From assembly GCA_947646735.1 (NCBI GenBank), contig CANTFK010000901.1, forward strand, positions 1-64,000: a DNA stretch of 64,000 nt. The letters run 5' to 3'. The notes under the pieces are model-generated. The model saw only the letters and a list, made by a program, of their open reading frames with translations, searched no databases and was not told the origin of the DNA. Shown here in pieces: positions 45,481 to 56,900 of this stretch. Source of the stretch: Peronospora farinosa (lineage: Eukaryota > Oomycota > Peronosporomycetes > Peronosporales > Peronosporaceae). Numbering within the stretch: position 1 is the stretch's first letter; every line of letters starts with the position of its first letter. The position numbers were made by a program, and so were the translations under genes.

Positions 45481-47026
45481 CGGTCTTTTTAGTCTTAAAA
45501 ACCCACCTTGAATGCAAGACGTTGCTGCCACTTGGACGACGGACAACTGCACACACGTCGTTGGCCTCAAGAGCCGCAAGCTTCTCCTCCATCGCTTCCT
45601 TCCAGTTCAAACACTTCGTGCTCTTGATCGCTTCGCGGTGGTTCTTCAGATCGGGTTCGAACACGTGGCTCACCACGTCGGTGCTACGAGCGGCCTCGTC
45701 CTGGCTTGTAGAGGATTTCTTCGACGCTGCACGTGTGGCGATCGGTTGTCTCGTCCACTTGTGCGTTTTCCTTGGCTTCTTGCTATATGCCTTGTGCTCA
45801 CGTTGCATCGCATGCGCTGGCTCTTGAGCGTCGCTGCTGGTGTTCGCATCTGCACGGTCGTCGCTCTCGAGCTCGCGCTGCAGTTGCGTTCTGCGCTGTT
45901 GGAAGTGTCTCGATGTTCTTGACATGTTGTGTGACGACAACAAAGTTGTCCTTGCGCAAGTAAAAACGGAACCCTTTCGTCTCGTGGCTTTGACCAACGA
46001 TGGTGCTGACTTGAGCGCGATGGGCGAACGAATCCTTCCGTGGATCGCGGTACACCGTACATGGGAACCAAATATGACAATTTTGCGTAGATCTGGAGCT
46101 CGCTTCGTCAAGACTTCGATGAAGGATGCGCGCTTCGGGTTCGCGCTCGTCGGGCTTCTGTTAAGATTGTATGTTGCATACTCAGCAGCGTCTCCCCAGA
46201 ACGTCAAGAGCAGTCCCGACGCAAAGATCATCGCCCGCGTCATGTTCAACACCGTCCGGTGCATACTTTCGGCTTTTCCGTTGGACGCCTGAATCCGCGC
46301 CTCACTCACTTGGCGAGCGACACCAGTCTGCCTACAAAACAAGTCGACGTTCTGGTACTCTCCTCCGCCGTCTGTGCGCAACACGGCGACCTTGCAATTG
46401 AACTCTCGCTCGAAGAAAGCGACGAATGCTCGAACTTCTTTGTGGTGGCGTCCTTGGTCTAGGTCAGGAAGATGCGGCAGTAGTTACTCTTATGATCGAC
46501 GAAATTAACAAGATACCGGTTCCGCAAGCGATCAGCGGTGTCAATGGCCCTTTAAATCGGACCAAATCACTCCTCTGACCCGATCAATTGGAGAGTGCAC
46601 GCCGGTGTCCTTCTTGATTTGGCTGTTTTTCGTCTGTTTGTTCTGAGCACACGTGATGCACGTCAAACGTCTTTGATCCGTAATGCGAATTTCACTGCCC
46701 GGGTTCTTCGCGATCCTCTCGATCGTGTCATACGAAAAATGCCCGAACATCTGGTGGAAGTTCACGAGTGTCGCTTTTTGCACATCGGGCGACACATCTG
46801 CCGTCGCTTCCTCCTCAAGAGCAGCATGGATCACCACTGCTGTTGATCGCGCTGAAAGTTTTGACGACCAGAACACTATTGCGCATCGTAATGTCAAACG
46901 CGAAGTGTCCATCCGATCGCCGTACGACTTCACGCCCATCGTCAGTGTACGTGAATGCGTACCCAATCTGCTTGAGCTCCCCGTAGCTGATGAGATTGTG
47001 CGCAAGACTTGGCGCGTAGTAAACAT
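45464..47026 (-). pseudogene. copia-1 integrase and N-terminal reverse transcriptase
   Basis: 46541-47026: GAG_pre-integrase and integrase start (FHQMFGHFSYDTIERIAK, CITCAQNKQTK, WSDLKGH). 45464-46384: integrase core end (LRTDGGGEYQN, SNGKAESMHRTVLNMTRAM, FWGDAAEYATYNLNR), the variable linker, then RT start (CLNWKEAMEEKLAALEAND, HSRWVFKTKK), ending at a stop in the fold-back repeat. The stretch 46385-46540 is coding-like but frameshifted. Integrase would insert the cDNA; the gene is broken. Confidence 0.85.
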
Positions 47027-47255
47027 TCGACAGCTCGATCTGACGCTGCTCGCCGCGCGCTGTCACAAAAAGGCGCACCCGTCCGACATTCGTTAGCACG
47101 AGCTTCTTGTTGTCAGCTAGAGAGATCTCATCGATGTACTGCTTGCTGTCGATGAGTAAACGATCGTCGCTCACGATGTGGCGGCTGGCGCCGCTGTCAA
47201 AGATCCAGTCGGAGCTTGCACCTGCTCGGCTGTCATTCACGGCATGCAGTAGCAC
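46815..47255 (-). pseudogene. copia-1 aspartic protease
   Basis: WIFDSGASRHIVSDD carries the catalytic Asp-Ser-Gly, followed by the typical Copia protease sequence (LADNKKLVL, VYYAPSLAHNLISYGEL). It overlaps the integrase frame at 46815-47026, a sign of frameshift between the two. Confidence 0.82.
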
Positions 47256-48536
47256 TTCTTCGTGGTCGTCTTTGCCCTTCTCTCCTTCTTCTTAAAGCGA
47301 CAGTCCTTCTTCAAATGCCCCTGCTTCTTGCAGTTGTGGCACGTGCGCGTTTCCTTGCGCTGTGTCGAGTAATCTGCGACTGCGACGACCCCGCGACCCA
47401 GTGACTTGCCGGCACGACTGTCGACCTCGACTGCTTGAGCAAAGTGCGCAAACTCCTTAGCTTGGCGCAAGTAGTCGATCGTCCTGCGTCGAACTTCGCC
47501 ATGAGCACCGTCGACAGATCCGCCGACGCATAGTACAGTATGTTGTCAAGTACCCGCGCCTCGGCGCCTCCTCCACACACGTCGCACACTGCGACCATGT
47601 AGAGATAGTGTTCAGTCCACAACCTCTTGTGGTCCTTCTTGGCCGTAAACAGCTTCATCGATTGCGACGCTGTGATCGTTGTTCGGAACGCTTGATACAT
47701 GCGGTCCTTGATGTGGTCGAGCGTCGGGGGCTGCTCTTACCAAACATCGACTTGCTTATTGAAGTATGCCCAAGAGATCAACTTTGACATCTTCAGCTTA
47801 CGGGAAGCCGCACGCCGCCTGTGAGAAGTTCACCGCACGTATGAACGAGCGTCCCCAGTCCTGAAAGCCGGTGCCGAGTCCTTGATACAGTTCGGAGCCG
47901 TCAAAATTTCGGATCGCGAGCTTGCGCTGACGCGCGTCCGGCGTCCGATACCCTTGCAGTACTGGCGCAGGTGCAGCAACCGGTGATGTCGCTGCCTGTT
48001 GTTGCATTGGCGCATACGCTTGCTGTGCGTAGGCTTGTTGCATCGCCGGGGCCTGTTGCTGCTACTGCGGTGGAGGTACTCGCAAACCGAGAGGCTTGAA
48101 CAACGATTGTACCATAACTTGAGCTCGCAGACGTGGCCGCGGAGCTGCTGGAGGATCAGGTGATCGTCTTGGCGGCATGAACCCGAGTGCTTCGCGGTTC
48201 ATTGGTCCTCAACCTATCCCTCTGCCGAGAGCGGAGTCAAACATTCCACTGTCGATGGCGCCGAGTAGGCGCTCGTTCTCATCAATTTTCACTGCGACAT
48301 CTTAAGTTGGTCCATGCGACTCGTCATGTTCTCGAGATCAGTGAAATTTGTGCGCTGATGTCCGAGTTCTCGCCCCTTCCGTGAGCAGGAGAATCGACGA
48401 CCATCGCAGCCGCTGGCGCAGCTGGTGTAGCAGCAGCTGCAGCTGTCGGTGCGGCGGCCCTTTCGTGACCGTCGTCAGCGACGCGTACTGCAGTGCTTGG
48501 CGTGTCGTTCGTCTCGGAGCCAGGCATTGGGCTCAT
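47237..48536 (-). pseudogene. copia-1 gag with CCHC zinc knuckle
   Basis: The likely start is ATG 48536 (MSPMPGSETN), inside the primer-binding site. An Ala/Pro-rich N-terminus follows, then a Gln/Ala-rich stretch (about 47990-48043), capsid frames (47798-48043, 47311-47700), and a zinc knuckle CHNCKKQGHLKKDC (47237-47470). At least three frameshifts. The order matches Copia gag; the knuckle binds the element RNA in live copies. Confidence 0.78.
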
Positions 48537-48539
48537 AAC
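48529..48539 (-). other. copia-1 primer-binding site (half-tRNA-iMet type)
   Basis: Minus strand GTTATGAGCCC, one base inside the 5' LTR end. It is complementary to the anticodon arm of initiator methionine tRNA. Its ATG doubles as the likely gag start. The same arrangement is seen in copia-2. Confidence 0.72.
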
Positions 48540-48540
48540 A

Positions 48541-48892
48541 TGTACGTTGTTGAAGGCGAATTGGATTCTGGCATTCATTACAAAGCTCTCCGCGCTTGCT
48601 ATCTGTCGGTCTCTCTCGCTCGCTAGCTCTTCACTTTCACTCATGCAACGTTCTCACTGCGCTCGCACCATGCGATCCAACAGGCACGCGATCGTTCCAC
48701 ACGTCGCGACTGCTCACACCACGCCATCACGACTGCTCACGGCGTCGCACACGCCATCGCGAATGCTGCCGTACGCCGTCTGCTTCTCTCTTCTCGCTGC
48801 ATACTGGAACACAGTGTGCCCGATACTGACCTTTCGCATCTTTAATGCAACTCTTGCGATCATGCATTCACACAGAGCGACTTCTTTCAACA
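48541..48892 (-). repeat. copia-1 5' LTR
   Basis: 352 bases from TGTTGAAAGAAG (48892, minus) to …AACGTACA (48541). It aligns along its whole length with the 3' LTRs at 9343-9692, 19769-20118 and 30201-30550, with scattered substitutions. The outer flank GAAAC (48893-48897) nearly matches GAAAG at the far end of the 3' LTR. Confidence 0.85.
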
Positions 48893-49097
48893 GAAACCGC
48901 TTGAAGAATCTTACAACGCAAACAGTATAGAGCCTGGTGTGGTTGTTGTGGTGGTATGGTGAATGTGATGTGGTTGATTAATCCATTCCAATTTAAATAA
49001 ATATTGATATGAAAAATTTAAATTTAAAAAACTCCAATCTTTTATTTGTTTAAAAAATAATTCAAAAGATCTAAATGTTATGTTATAATTTTAAAAC
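48893..49097. other. Intergenic, AT-rich
   Basis: Between copia-1 and the candidate MITE. A GT-rich tract (GGTGTGGTTGTTGTGGTGG, about 48934-48953) is followed by AT-rich sequence. No gene seen. Confidence 0.4.
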
Positions 49098-49258
49098 AAA
49101 AGTTATGGTGTGGTGGATAGTAAAATATGCGCAAAACTAACGCTCCCCTACAATAATAGGGAATTGTGCTATCCCATTACTAAATCGACTCACCCAACTG
49201 TGTTAGGGAATGCTATTTCCACCACACTTTTTGCTATTTCCACCACACCATAACTTTT
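49098..49258. mobile_element. Candidate MITE with terminal inverted repeats
   Basis: About 161 bases. The left end AAAAGTTATGGTGTGGTGGA (49098-49117) is the inverse of the right end TCCACCACACCATAACTTTT (49239-49258). The match resumes with one substitution and a 2-base size difference to about 28-30 bases per arm. Inside, TGCTATTTCCACCACAC is directly repeated (49211, 49232). No coding capacity. Target duplication is unclear. A non-autonomous DNA transposon is the best reading; a simple large hairpin is the alternative. Confidence 0.6.
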
Positions 49259-50928
49259 TGTTAATTAGCCCACCTTTCCAAATTTGTCCAAATCTGATTA
49301 AGATTACATCTAATGTGTTCACATACACAAGAGTGGACAAGAAGGTGAAGAGCTCATCATCTAACCACAAACTAAGGTTTTTCTAGCGCGCAGTTGCTAC
49401 CCGCATATTTTGCTAGATTACACTCCTTCGCGGACGCCATGCATACCGACGTGCCGACCGTCGGGCCGACGTGCCTACCGACATATTTGCTGGATGAGCG
49501 CAATGCAACAAGCTCGTACGTTACAAGAAAGAATGCATCATGCGGTAGTTTCTTTGTTAGAGTACTGGTGGTGCGATGCCGCTTCCAATGCTGCCGTGCA
49601 ACTCGAATCGTGCAGGTAGCGCATGCTGCTGCAAATCGTTTTATCACAACTTGGCGGCACAATCTTATCGAACACACAAATACATCAAGTGTGCTCAAGG
49701 TTGTTACCATTGCCTAAGGAACTGTCAAAAGTGGGCATATGATGGTCTCCAGCACGCCGCATGACTAAATTTGCAGCTCTTCCGCAGCTGCCATCCTGGA
49801 CCAACCCGTTTTCGTTATCTTTGCAACAGCATGGTAAAGCGACGGTTTTGATGCGAAGCGAAAGTCATGCGGGACAATGATGCCCTTCGGCGCGGGGGCA
49901 AGAGTTTCGGGACAGGCACGCACACGTTTGGGGACTGCAGGCTGAGTGTTGAGACTGCGCTAAAGAGCTGGTGAGGCGTCCTAGGAGGCTAAAGAAAGAA
50001 GAGATGGCTTTCAGACCATGAAATGAAGTAGGGATATGCAGCAATATAGGTGACTAGCAGCTATGCGACGACGTGAATACGCGAATGGGCTCCACTTTCT
50101 AAAGCGGATACGTTTTTGTTGACTTTTGTTTGACGCGGATATACGAGCTGCCATAGACACCGAGGATCTAAATGCAAATGATACTTACTAACGCCGAAAA
50201 ACAGCTACTGCGGAAGCTGAAGTTACAGGACTCGAAATGCAGGTCAATTCGCCGGTCGACACTGCCATTCAATCGCAGCTACAGCAATGTAAGACAAGTA
50301 CATTCACACTTCTGCAATCATTTCCACCGCGGCTTACCTGTCATTGGCACCAACACACATGATTACACTAGGCCTGTCAACCACAATAAGAGTTGTAAAT
50401 TGGGTGGCAAGAGACTTGGATCGATCTACAGCAGCGTGCCTTTGCCGCCTATTTCGGTCATAACTTATATATGCTTATTCTTGCATACAAGTGGACGATA
50501 GCCATTGCTGCCGATTAGGCCAGAGACTATTTGGCCACTCCCGCGAGACGGACTCTCAGTGACTTTAAATCGTGGTGTCGTCGCTATTTACTGCCAACTA
50601 TAAAAAATCGGACGAGGACGGTTAAAGTCAAGGAACAAACACCCATGCGCATACTGAGTGTCGTAGATATTCGAGGCCAACCGTAACACGAGAGATTAGG
50701 GCCTGCTTCTCTATGCGAACGAGATGACGAAACGGCAAAACGATGGCTGGCGATCAGGCGCTGGATTGGTCGTAAATAAAAGCTCACCTTGTAGTGCGTT
50801 TTCAAATCCACAACCGTCACGACGCCTGTCGCTCTTTTCACTTGCAGATTTACAACACACAACCGTCGACCGATTGTTCCATTTTAACGCCTACAAATTG
50901 ATTAGCTGCCTTTCTACGGTGCACACAC
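49259..50928. other. Intergenic region upstream of the VPS13-family gene
   Basis: About 1.67 kb. Overlapping frames of 60-112 codons exist on both strands around 49372-49770, but none resembles a known family, so they are not called. The sequence from about 50560 to 50928 should contain the promoter. CCATTTT at 50879-50885 fits the oomycete initiator consensus YCAYTYY, about 44 bases before the start codon, but this is weak evidence. Confidence 0.4.
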
Positions 50929-53900
50929 ATGTGGACACTGCTTTTCGTGTTGCTGCTGGTAGTTGCTACCGCCTTCATTGCTTATGGTGACGTACTTTTA
51001 ACGAAGCTGGTGCGCCATTATGGGGCTTTGGCCGTGGGCTCCAAATTTACAATCACCTGGTCTCTTCGTAACGGTTCGCTAGAGCTGCGCGACCTAGTGG
51101 TGGATAAGCAGGTACTTCCCAACTTAGAGGCGCTGGCAGGACTTCCTATCGGACTCGAGCGCCTGGAGATACAGCAATTGCTGCTAGTCATGCCGCTCTG
51201 GGGGCATCTGGTAGGTCTTGTGAGCGGTCCGTCTGGTGATCTGAAACGCCCACGACTAGCTTCTAAGGTAGTAGTGGGAGGTATTCGAATTTGCCTGACT
51301 CTTGACGCTGCGGAGAAATGGATGTGGCAACGCGATGAAAACGTGGCGCGCCGCAAGGAGGCGTTGAAGCAAGCGGCCACGGCGCGGGTGGAACGCGTCA
51401 ACACCTGGACAGCAACAGTGGTGAAGAAACTAAATGACGTTGCAGCGCTACGTAAGGAGATCGACGAGGAAGAGAAGCCGAAAGGTGAGACGACTGGAGA
51501 CAAGACACCGCTCATGCCTGTGTTCTGGCACAGATGGGTTGACGAGCTGCTGGACTCGTTCGAGATTGTGCTGCACTTGTTTACGCTTTCGATCCGTGAC
51601 GAGTACTCGGGAGCTTTTGTGGGCATTGCACTCGATCAATTCGAGATGAATTGTAGTGGTCCTTGTGGAGACAACCGACGCAAACGTTTAATGCGACTGG
51701 TAAACTACAAAATGTTTCTGAACTCGAAACCTGGTAACAGTGCGGATGTCTGCCACCTGATCACTCCGCTTACCATGGAGATCGGCGTTTTCATGCCCTT
51801 TATCTTCCAGTCGCTTATTATGGGACGGGGCACAAGCATTCCTGCACTAGAGCTAGAAATCTCGTTCGCAAATGGACAGGAGTTAGAGATTGAGGTACGT
51901 CCCGCACAGGCTGGAATGCTCTTAAAGTTGCTGCAGCCAATCAATTATTACTATGATTGGCAAACGGCGGCGTCCATTGAAGATGACCTCGCCTGCGTGC
52001 AGCTGACTCCAACGGAGTCCAAAGAGTATATGACGTTGTTTAATCAACAGTGGAAGCTAGACGAAGAGACTAGCTTTTTATTCCGGCTGTACGAGGGATA
52101 CAAGCACAAGGAGGCTATTTCCAACCGAAAGGCTCGCTTGGACGAGATGGAACAGAAAGTGCTCGCTTCCCGTCTCCTCTATCTGCGTTCGATGGTGCTT
52201 GGCTTGGATGTTCCGAATGCAGGAACGCCGCTGCCGCTCGTAAGTGAAGAAGAGGTGAAAAGAGGAAATTTGCGCAAGTTTGTGGATAATCCTATTGATC
52301 ACTACGTGGATAAGAACAAAATACGAGAGACACCGCCGATGTTCTCCTTCTTCCGGATATCGTTCAAGATGAAAAAAATGAATTTGTGTATGATTGAGGA
52401 CAATGAGAAAAAGCTGATGACATTATTCGTGCACGAAATGGGCTTTGAACTGCACTATCGGATGACAATGGTTGCTAAAAAGGACTTGGCCGTCAAAATT
52501 GCGCTGGATGTCAAGCGTTTTGGACTGCTGGACAATCGTAATGCTCCAACTAATGCGTTCCATCAGATCATGGACCGCAATCCTGGAGCCGACAATATGA
52601 TGTCAATTGCTATCACACAGCAGGGAGACGGCTACATGAATCTTGGAGTGATCTTCAAGCACTTCTCATTATTAATTCTCTTTGATCCGCTGCTGTATGT
52701 TATGCAACAATTCTTGCTTGCTATTGGCGAAGATGAAAACGAACAGTTGCGGTTCGTTGCATATGAGATGGCAGACAGTTTAGACTCTCCAGAGCAGCGA
52801 GATGCTGCAAAGGTCATCTACGTGGAAGATCTGCCAAAGCCTTATTCACCTTTGTTGCTCGGCGGCATGTCGCTTGGTTGCAGCATTGTCTTAGAGGGCT
52901 GTGAGTTTTGTCTCATTGGAGATTCTAAGACTTTAAAGTCCCCCGTTTTGGCTTTCACTTCGGATATCAAGCTCCGAGTCTTGAGTTCCGAGCGCTCGGA
53001 AGCCGTGGAGCTGGAGCTGGTTGACGTAGCTCTGACTCCGTGTACAATCATCTTGCGCGACAATGGTATTGATCTTGAAATTGGAAACGTACGAACCATT
53101 CTGGAGCTTGAAGGTGCAGGTGTCGATTTGTCAATGGGGTACAGACTTTCAGTAGGCGACTTACCTCAAAACTCGTCAATTAGTGATAAAACGTCGGATG
53201 GTACAGGAAAGTCTGCAGCAAACTTGTGGAAAGTTGCTCGAAAAGCTGCCGCTAAGCAACAAATTGTTGAGGTTGACCACCCTGAGGCTAAAGAGATTGA
53301 AGGACGAATGTTGTCCCAGCACCGTAGGAATCGCGTGAAAGCTGGCGGACGCCGTAAGCTTATGATGCAAATGTCGGACTTTGCGATGAATCTCTCCGCG
53401 AATGATTTGGGTGTATTGCTTAGTATCTTAGCATCACTGAATGAATCCATGCATGAGGATATTGAAGTCATAAGAAAGCGCGAGGAGCGTGAAGCTCGAA
53501 TGAAGCAAGCGAAGCATGAAATTGAAGAAAAGCGCTACATGGATCGATTAAAAGCTGAGTTTAAGCTGCGTGATGTTGATGGGGGAGGCTCACTTGACGT
53601 AGTGGAAATCAGGGACCTTTTGCGGTGTGCGACAGACTGCAATAATCTAACAAAAACGGAGTTCGATGCGACCGTAGCAGATTTTGTAAGTATTGTGGAC
53701 AGTGACGGCAGCGGCGATATCTCATTGGAAGAGTTTGAGAAAGCCCTGAGTCGAGACACGGTCCTTTACACACGGCTGCATCACAATGTAGTTTCCATCA
53801 CTGGTCAGGAATATGTTGATCCGGACATGCAGCGCAACAAGGTGCCGTATATTACGGGTGATAATGCCAACACTTTAGCTAATGCAGCAGCACTTGCTTC

Positions 53901-56900
53901 ATTCTGGGAGCAGTATGAAGAACAAATAGGCGCGTCAAACACGTCCCTGTGCGGTCAAAGACCTGTCGTTGTCCAGAAAAAAATGGTCCGAGTGTTTAAG
54001 AATTATGAGTATGCTCAAGAAGCCTGGATTCGAATCGTAAATCCGTCATTGGTAAAACCTGGTGAGCAGTGCCGTTGGTTGCTGAGCAAAGAGATGGAGA
54101 TGGGTGGTCGCAGAGATGTGATTGATCAGTTATTGTCCAGTCTAAAGGATGATGCCGTTGACCATACTTCTAAAACCCCTGGTTCTGCTGTTGAGCAGCA
54201 TCTTTTTGTGCAGACGGTTGTTTCAACTTCGTTTGGCGGCTTTTACTTGCGCTTGATTGACGAAATGCTACCGATGGAACTTCCGGCAATTGAGACATCG
54301 CTGGAGGAACTAGGGATTTACGCAAATTTCTCGATTTGGGAAGGCGGATCGATAACGGCTACCGATTTCGAAGCGCAAAAGCGGTACACAAACAGCTTTG
54401 GAGTTGCAAAAATTAGTTTTGACGTATATGGTAACTACTACAACACGAAGGCGCGTCAAATTGAACCATTTATCGAGTTTTACCAAGGCATTCTGGATAT
54501 TAAGAAAGAGCCCAGATCCCCGTTAGAAGTAATTTACTCGTCAGACCGCTATTTCCAATTAAATGTCACATCAGCGTTTATGGAAGCGGTGAATTCGAAC
54601 GTGGCAGCGTTTTCCAATGTTGAGCATCGCGCGGAAGCTGAGCGTCCTCATATTAAAGAACTTGGTGGCATCTTTTGGATGCTGAATGAAAGCGGCGTGA
54701 ACATCAAGTACTATGTGGTCACGAAAAAGCGATCAGAGGAGCGTGCGCGGGAAGAAGTTGTGACTGCAGTGACTGCAGTCTCTACCGGCGAAGCGCATGC
54801 TTGTATGCTGCTGAATAATAATGAAGCCGAAGAGTTCGAGCAAGAAAGTTTGAAGGAAAAACAGCTGCGGCAAGCTTTTCGAGACGCTGATCAGGATGGA
54901 AGTGGCGAGTTGGACACTGAAGAAGTGCGCGCAGTCCTTCGGAGCGTGTATGAAGAGGAAGACAAGCAACGAAAGTCATCAGGCACGCGGAACTCGTCTA
55001 CATACAAGCGTAGCAGCAGCGTACTAGAGAATGATACTGATTTTTCCCGGGCCGTGGATGACTTTATCGCACTGGCAGACACTGACAAGTCCGGACAAGT
55101 GTCGTGGGAAGAATTTAAATATGCGATTACAAAGTCGCGGGCTACGGTTGATCGGTATATTTCAGTGGAAATTGAAGGGTACCGAACGATTCACGGTGTA
55201 CGATTAATGGCAATAGGCCAAACTCAAGTCTATGAGCTGACTCCCTTTTTTGAAGATGTGGAATCAGAGACGTCTATAGCAGAACTCTATGACCGTGGCG
55301 TGGCTTTGCTAACTAAGATAGAGAAACCAACGCGCCAAGAGCTACAGAAGGCATACGCTTGCTTGCATCGCGTGAAAGAGATCGACCCAAACTACGAGTG
55401 GATTGATTCTTACTATGGCGACTGTGTGCGGCAGTACCTCCCTGTGCTGGCCGCTCTTTACATATCTGTTGATGGATTTTACGGCCTGCAAGTGAAGGTT
55501 TCTGGAGCAGAATATGTTCGCAATGGAACTGCGAAGGATACGGAACTGTTGATGTATGACGAAGAGGGACAGATTGCCCGCTGTAATCCAAATCAGCACA
55601 ATGGGGATGAGCGTTATTTTTTATTGCCGGCTCTCAGTACAATCAGCATTCCCTTAGACTTAGTTGGCGCTGGTTCTTTTGCTATTCGTCAAATTGGAGA
55701 GACTGAATGGAGCAGCACGCTCCATCTATCTGTCGCAGACCAACGGATGTACAAGCGGATGACGAGATTTGAGCAGCTTGAGGCCCAGAAAGCCCTGCGT
55801 GGAGAAGATAATAGCTCAGTTTCTTCTGCAAAACGCGTAAAAGAGAAGCTTGGTACAAACGCTGCTCTCCCCGACACGAATGAGATTGCACCTACTGGTA
55901 AAGAAGTTGTGTATCCTTCATCGAGCTGTATCGATAATCAGCCTACCGTTGTGGTCGAGAAGATTTCTGCCAACGACGCCAAGCTAGGTACCTGGTCATT
56001 GACAATCCAGCCACAGTTAGTGCTCCACAACGTTCTTCCGTGTGGTGTCGAATACGCCATTGTTCAGCCTGATGATTGCCCACCTGATACCCTTACTAGT
56101 AAGGGGGAGTTTCGTGTTGTGGACAACATCGGTAAGGACAAAAAGTCTCGAGCTGTAAAAACACTTGGTCAGATCGACTACTTCAACTATGTTAATGAAG
56201 TGAACAGCCGTAAAATGTACGTTGAAAGTGGAAAGACTATTCAAGTCTTCGGTTTGAACCTGAGAAAACCCGCCTTGATGATAATGCGCCTTTGCGCAAG
56301 CGAGACGATCCAGGCTCCGACGTGGAGTGCGCCGTTCTTAGTGCACCTCGAAGAGTCTCGCGAATTTTTTAACGCAGACGCGTTTGAGTTGCTATTTGAT
56401 AACGGCCCAAGTTTTGTTTTCCACCCTCAATGGGAGGAAAATGCTGCGCGCACTATATTCTTTTACTCGCCATTCTGGATCCAAAACCGAAGTGGTTTGG
56501 ACTTACGTTTGAAGTTGTCTCGTGGCCGAGTTTGCACAATTGAGGAACATCGTGCGTTCTTTCCTGGCGCCAAAGAAATTCCGCTTTTAGCTACTGCTCC
56601 GCTAGACAAAGCTTTCGTTAGCTTCCGTCCTTTCCAAGAAACACCATACATCTACGAAGATGAATCATTAGTATCTGGAAAGACAAAAAAATACTTGCCG
56701 GACTTTAACAAGTTGGGGTGGTCGGAGCTCGTAGATATGACGACTGTAAGCAAGAAAGGAGAGTTGCGTCCAAGTGGAGCAGGAAACTGCTCATTTGTGC
56801 TTGCATTTGAAATTCGCGCTGCGCCAGCACAATTCTTTCGATCGAAAGTTTTTGTGATTTCCCCACGCTATGTGTTCCTGAATCACGTTCCGAGGCCATT

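Larger units (their letters stand above)
44309..48892 (-). mobile_element. copia-1: parent Ty1/Copia element, 5' complete and 3' truncated
   Basis: Minus-strand element with 5' LTR (48541-48892), primer-binding site, gag, protease, integrase, reverse transcriptase and the start of RNase H, cut at 44309 by copia-2. Positions 44309-45357 are nearly identical to the copia-1 halves in units 1-3. Beyond 45357 only this copy continues, which identifies it as the parent from which the truncated halves were duplicated. It is heavily decayed. Confidence 0.9.

Noticed and set aside
49372..49770. Overlapping frames on both strands downstream of the candidate MITE.
   Set aside because: No recognised motifs, several overlapping alternatives and no splice or promoter support.
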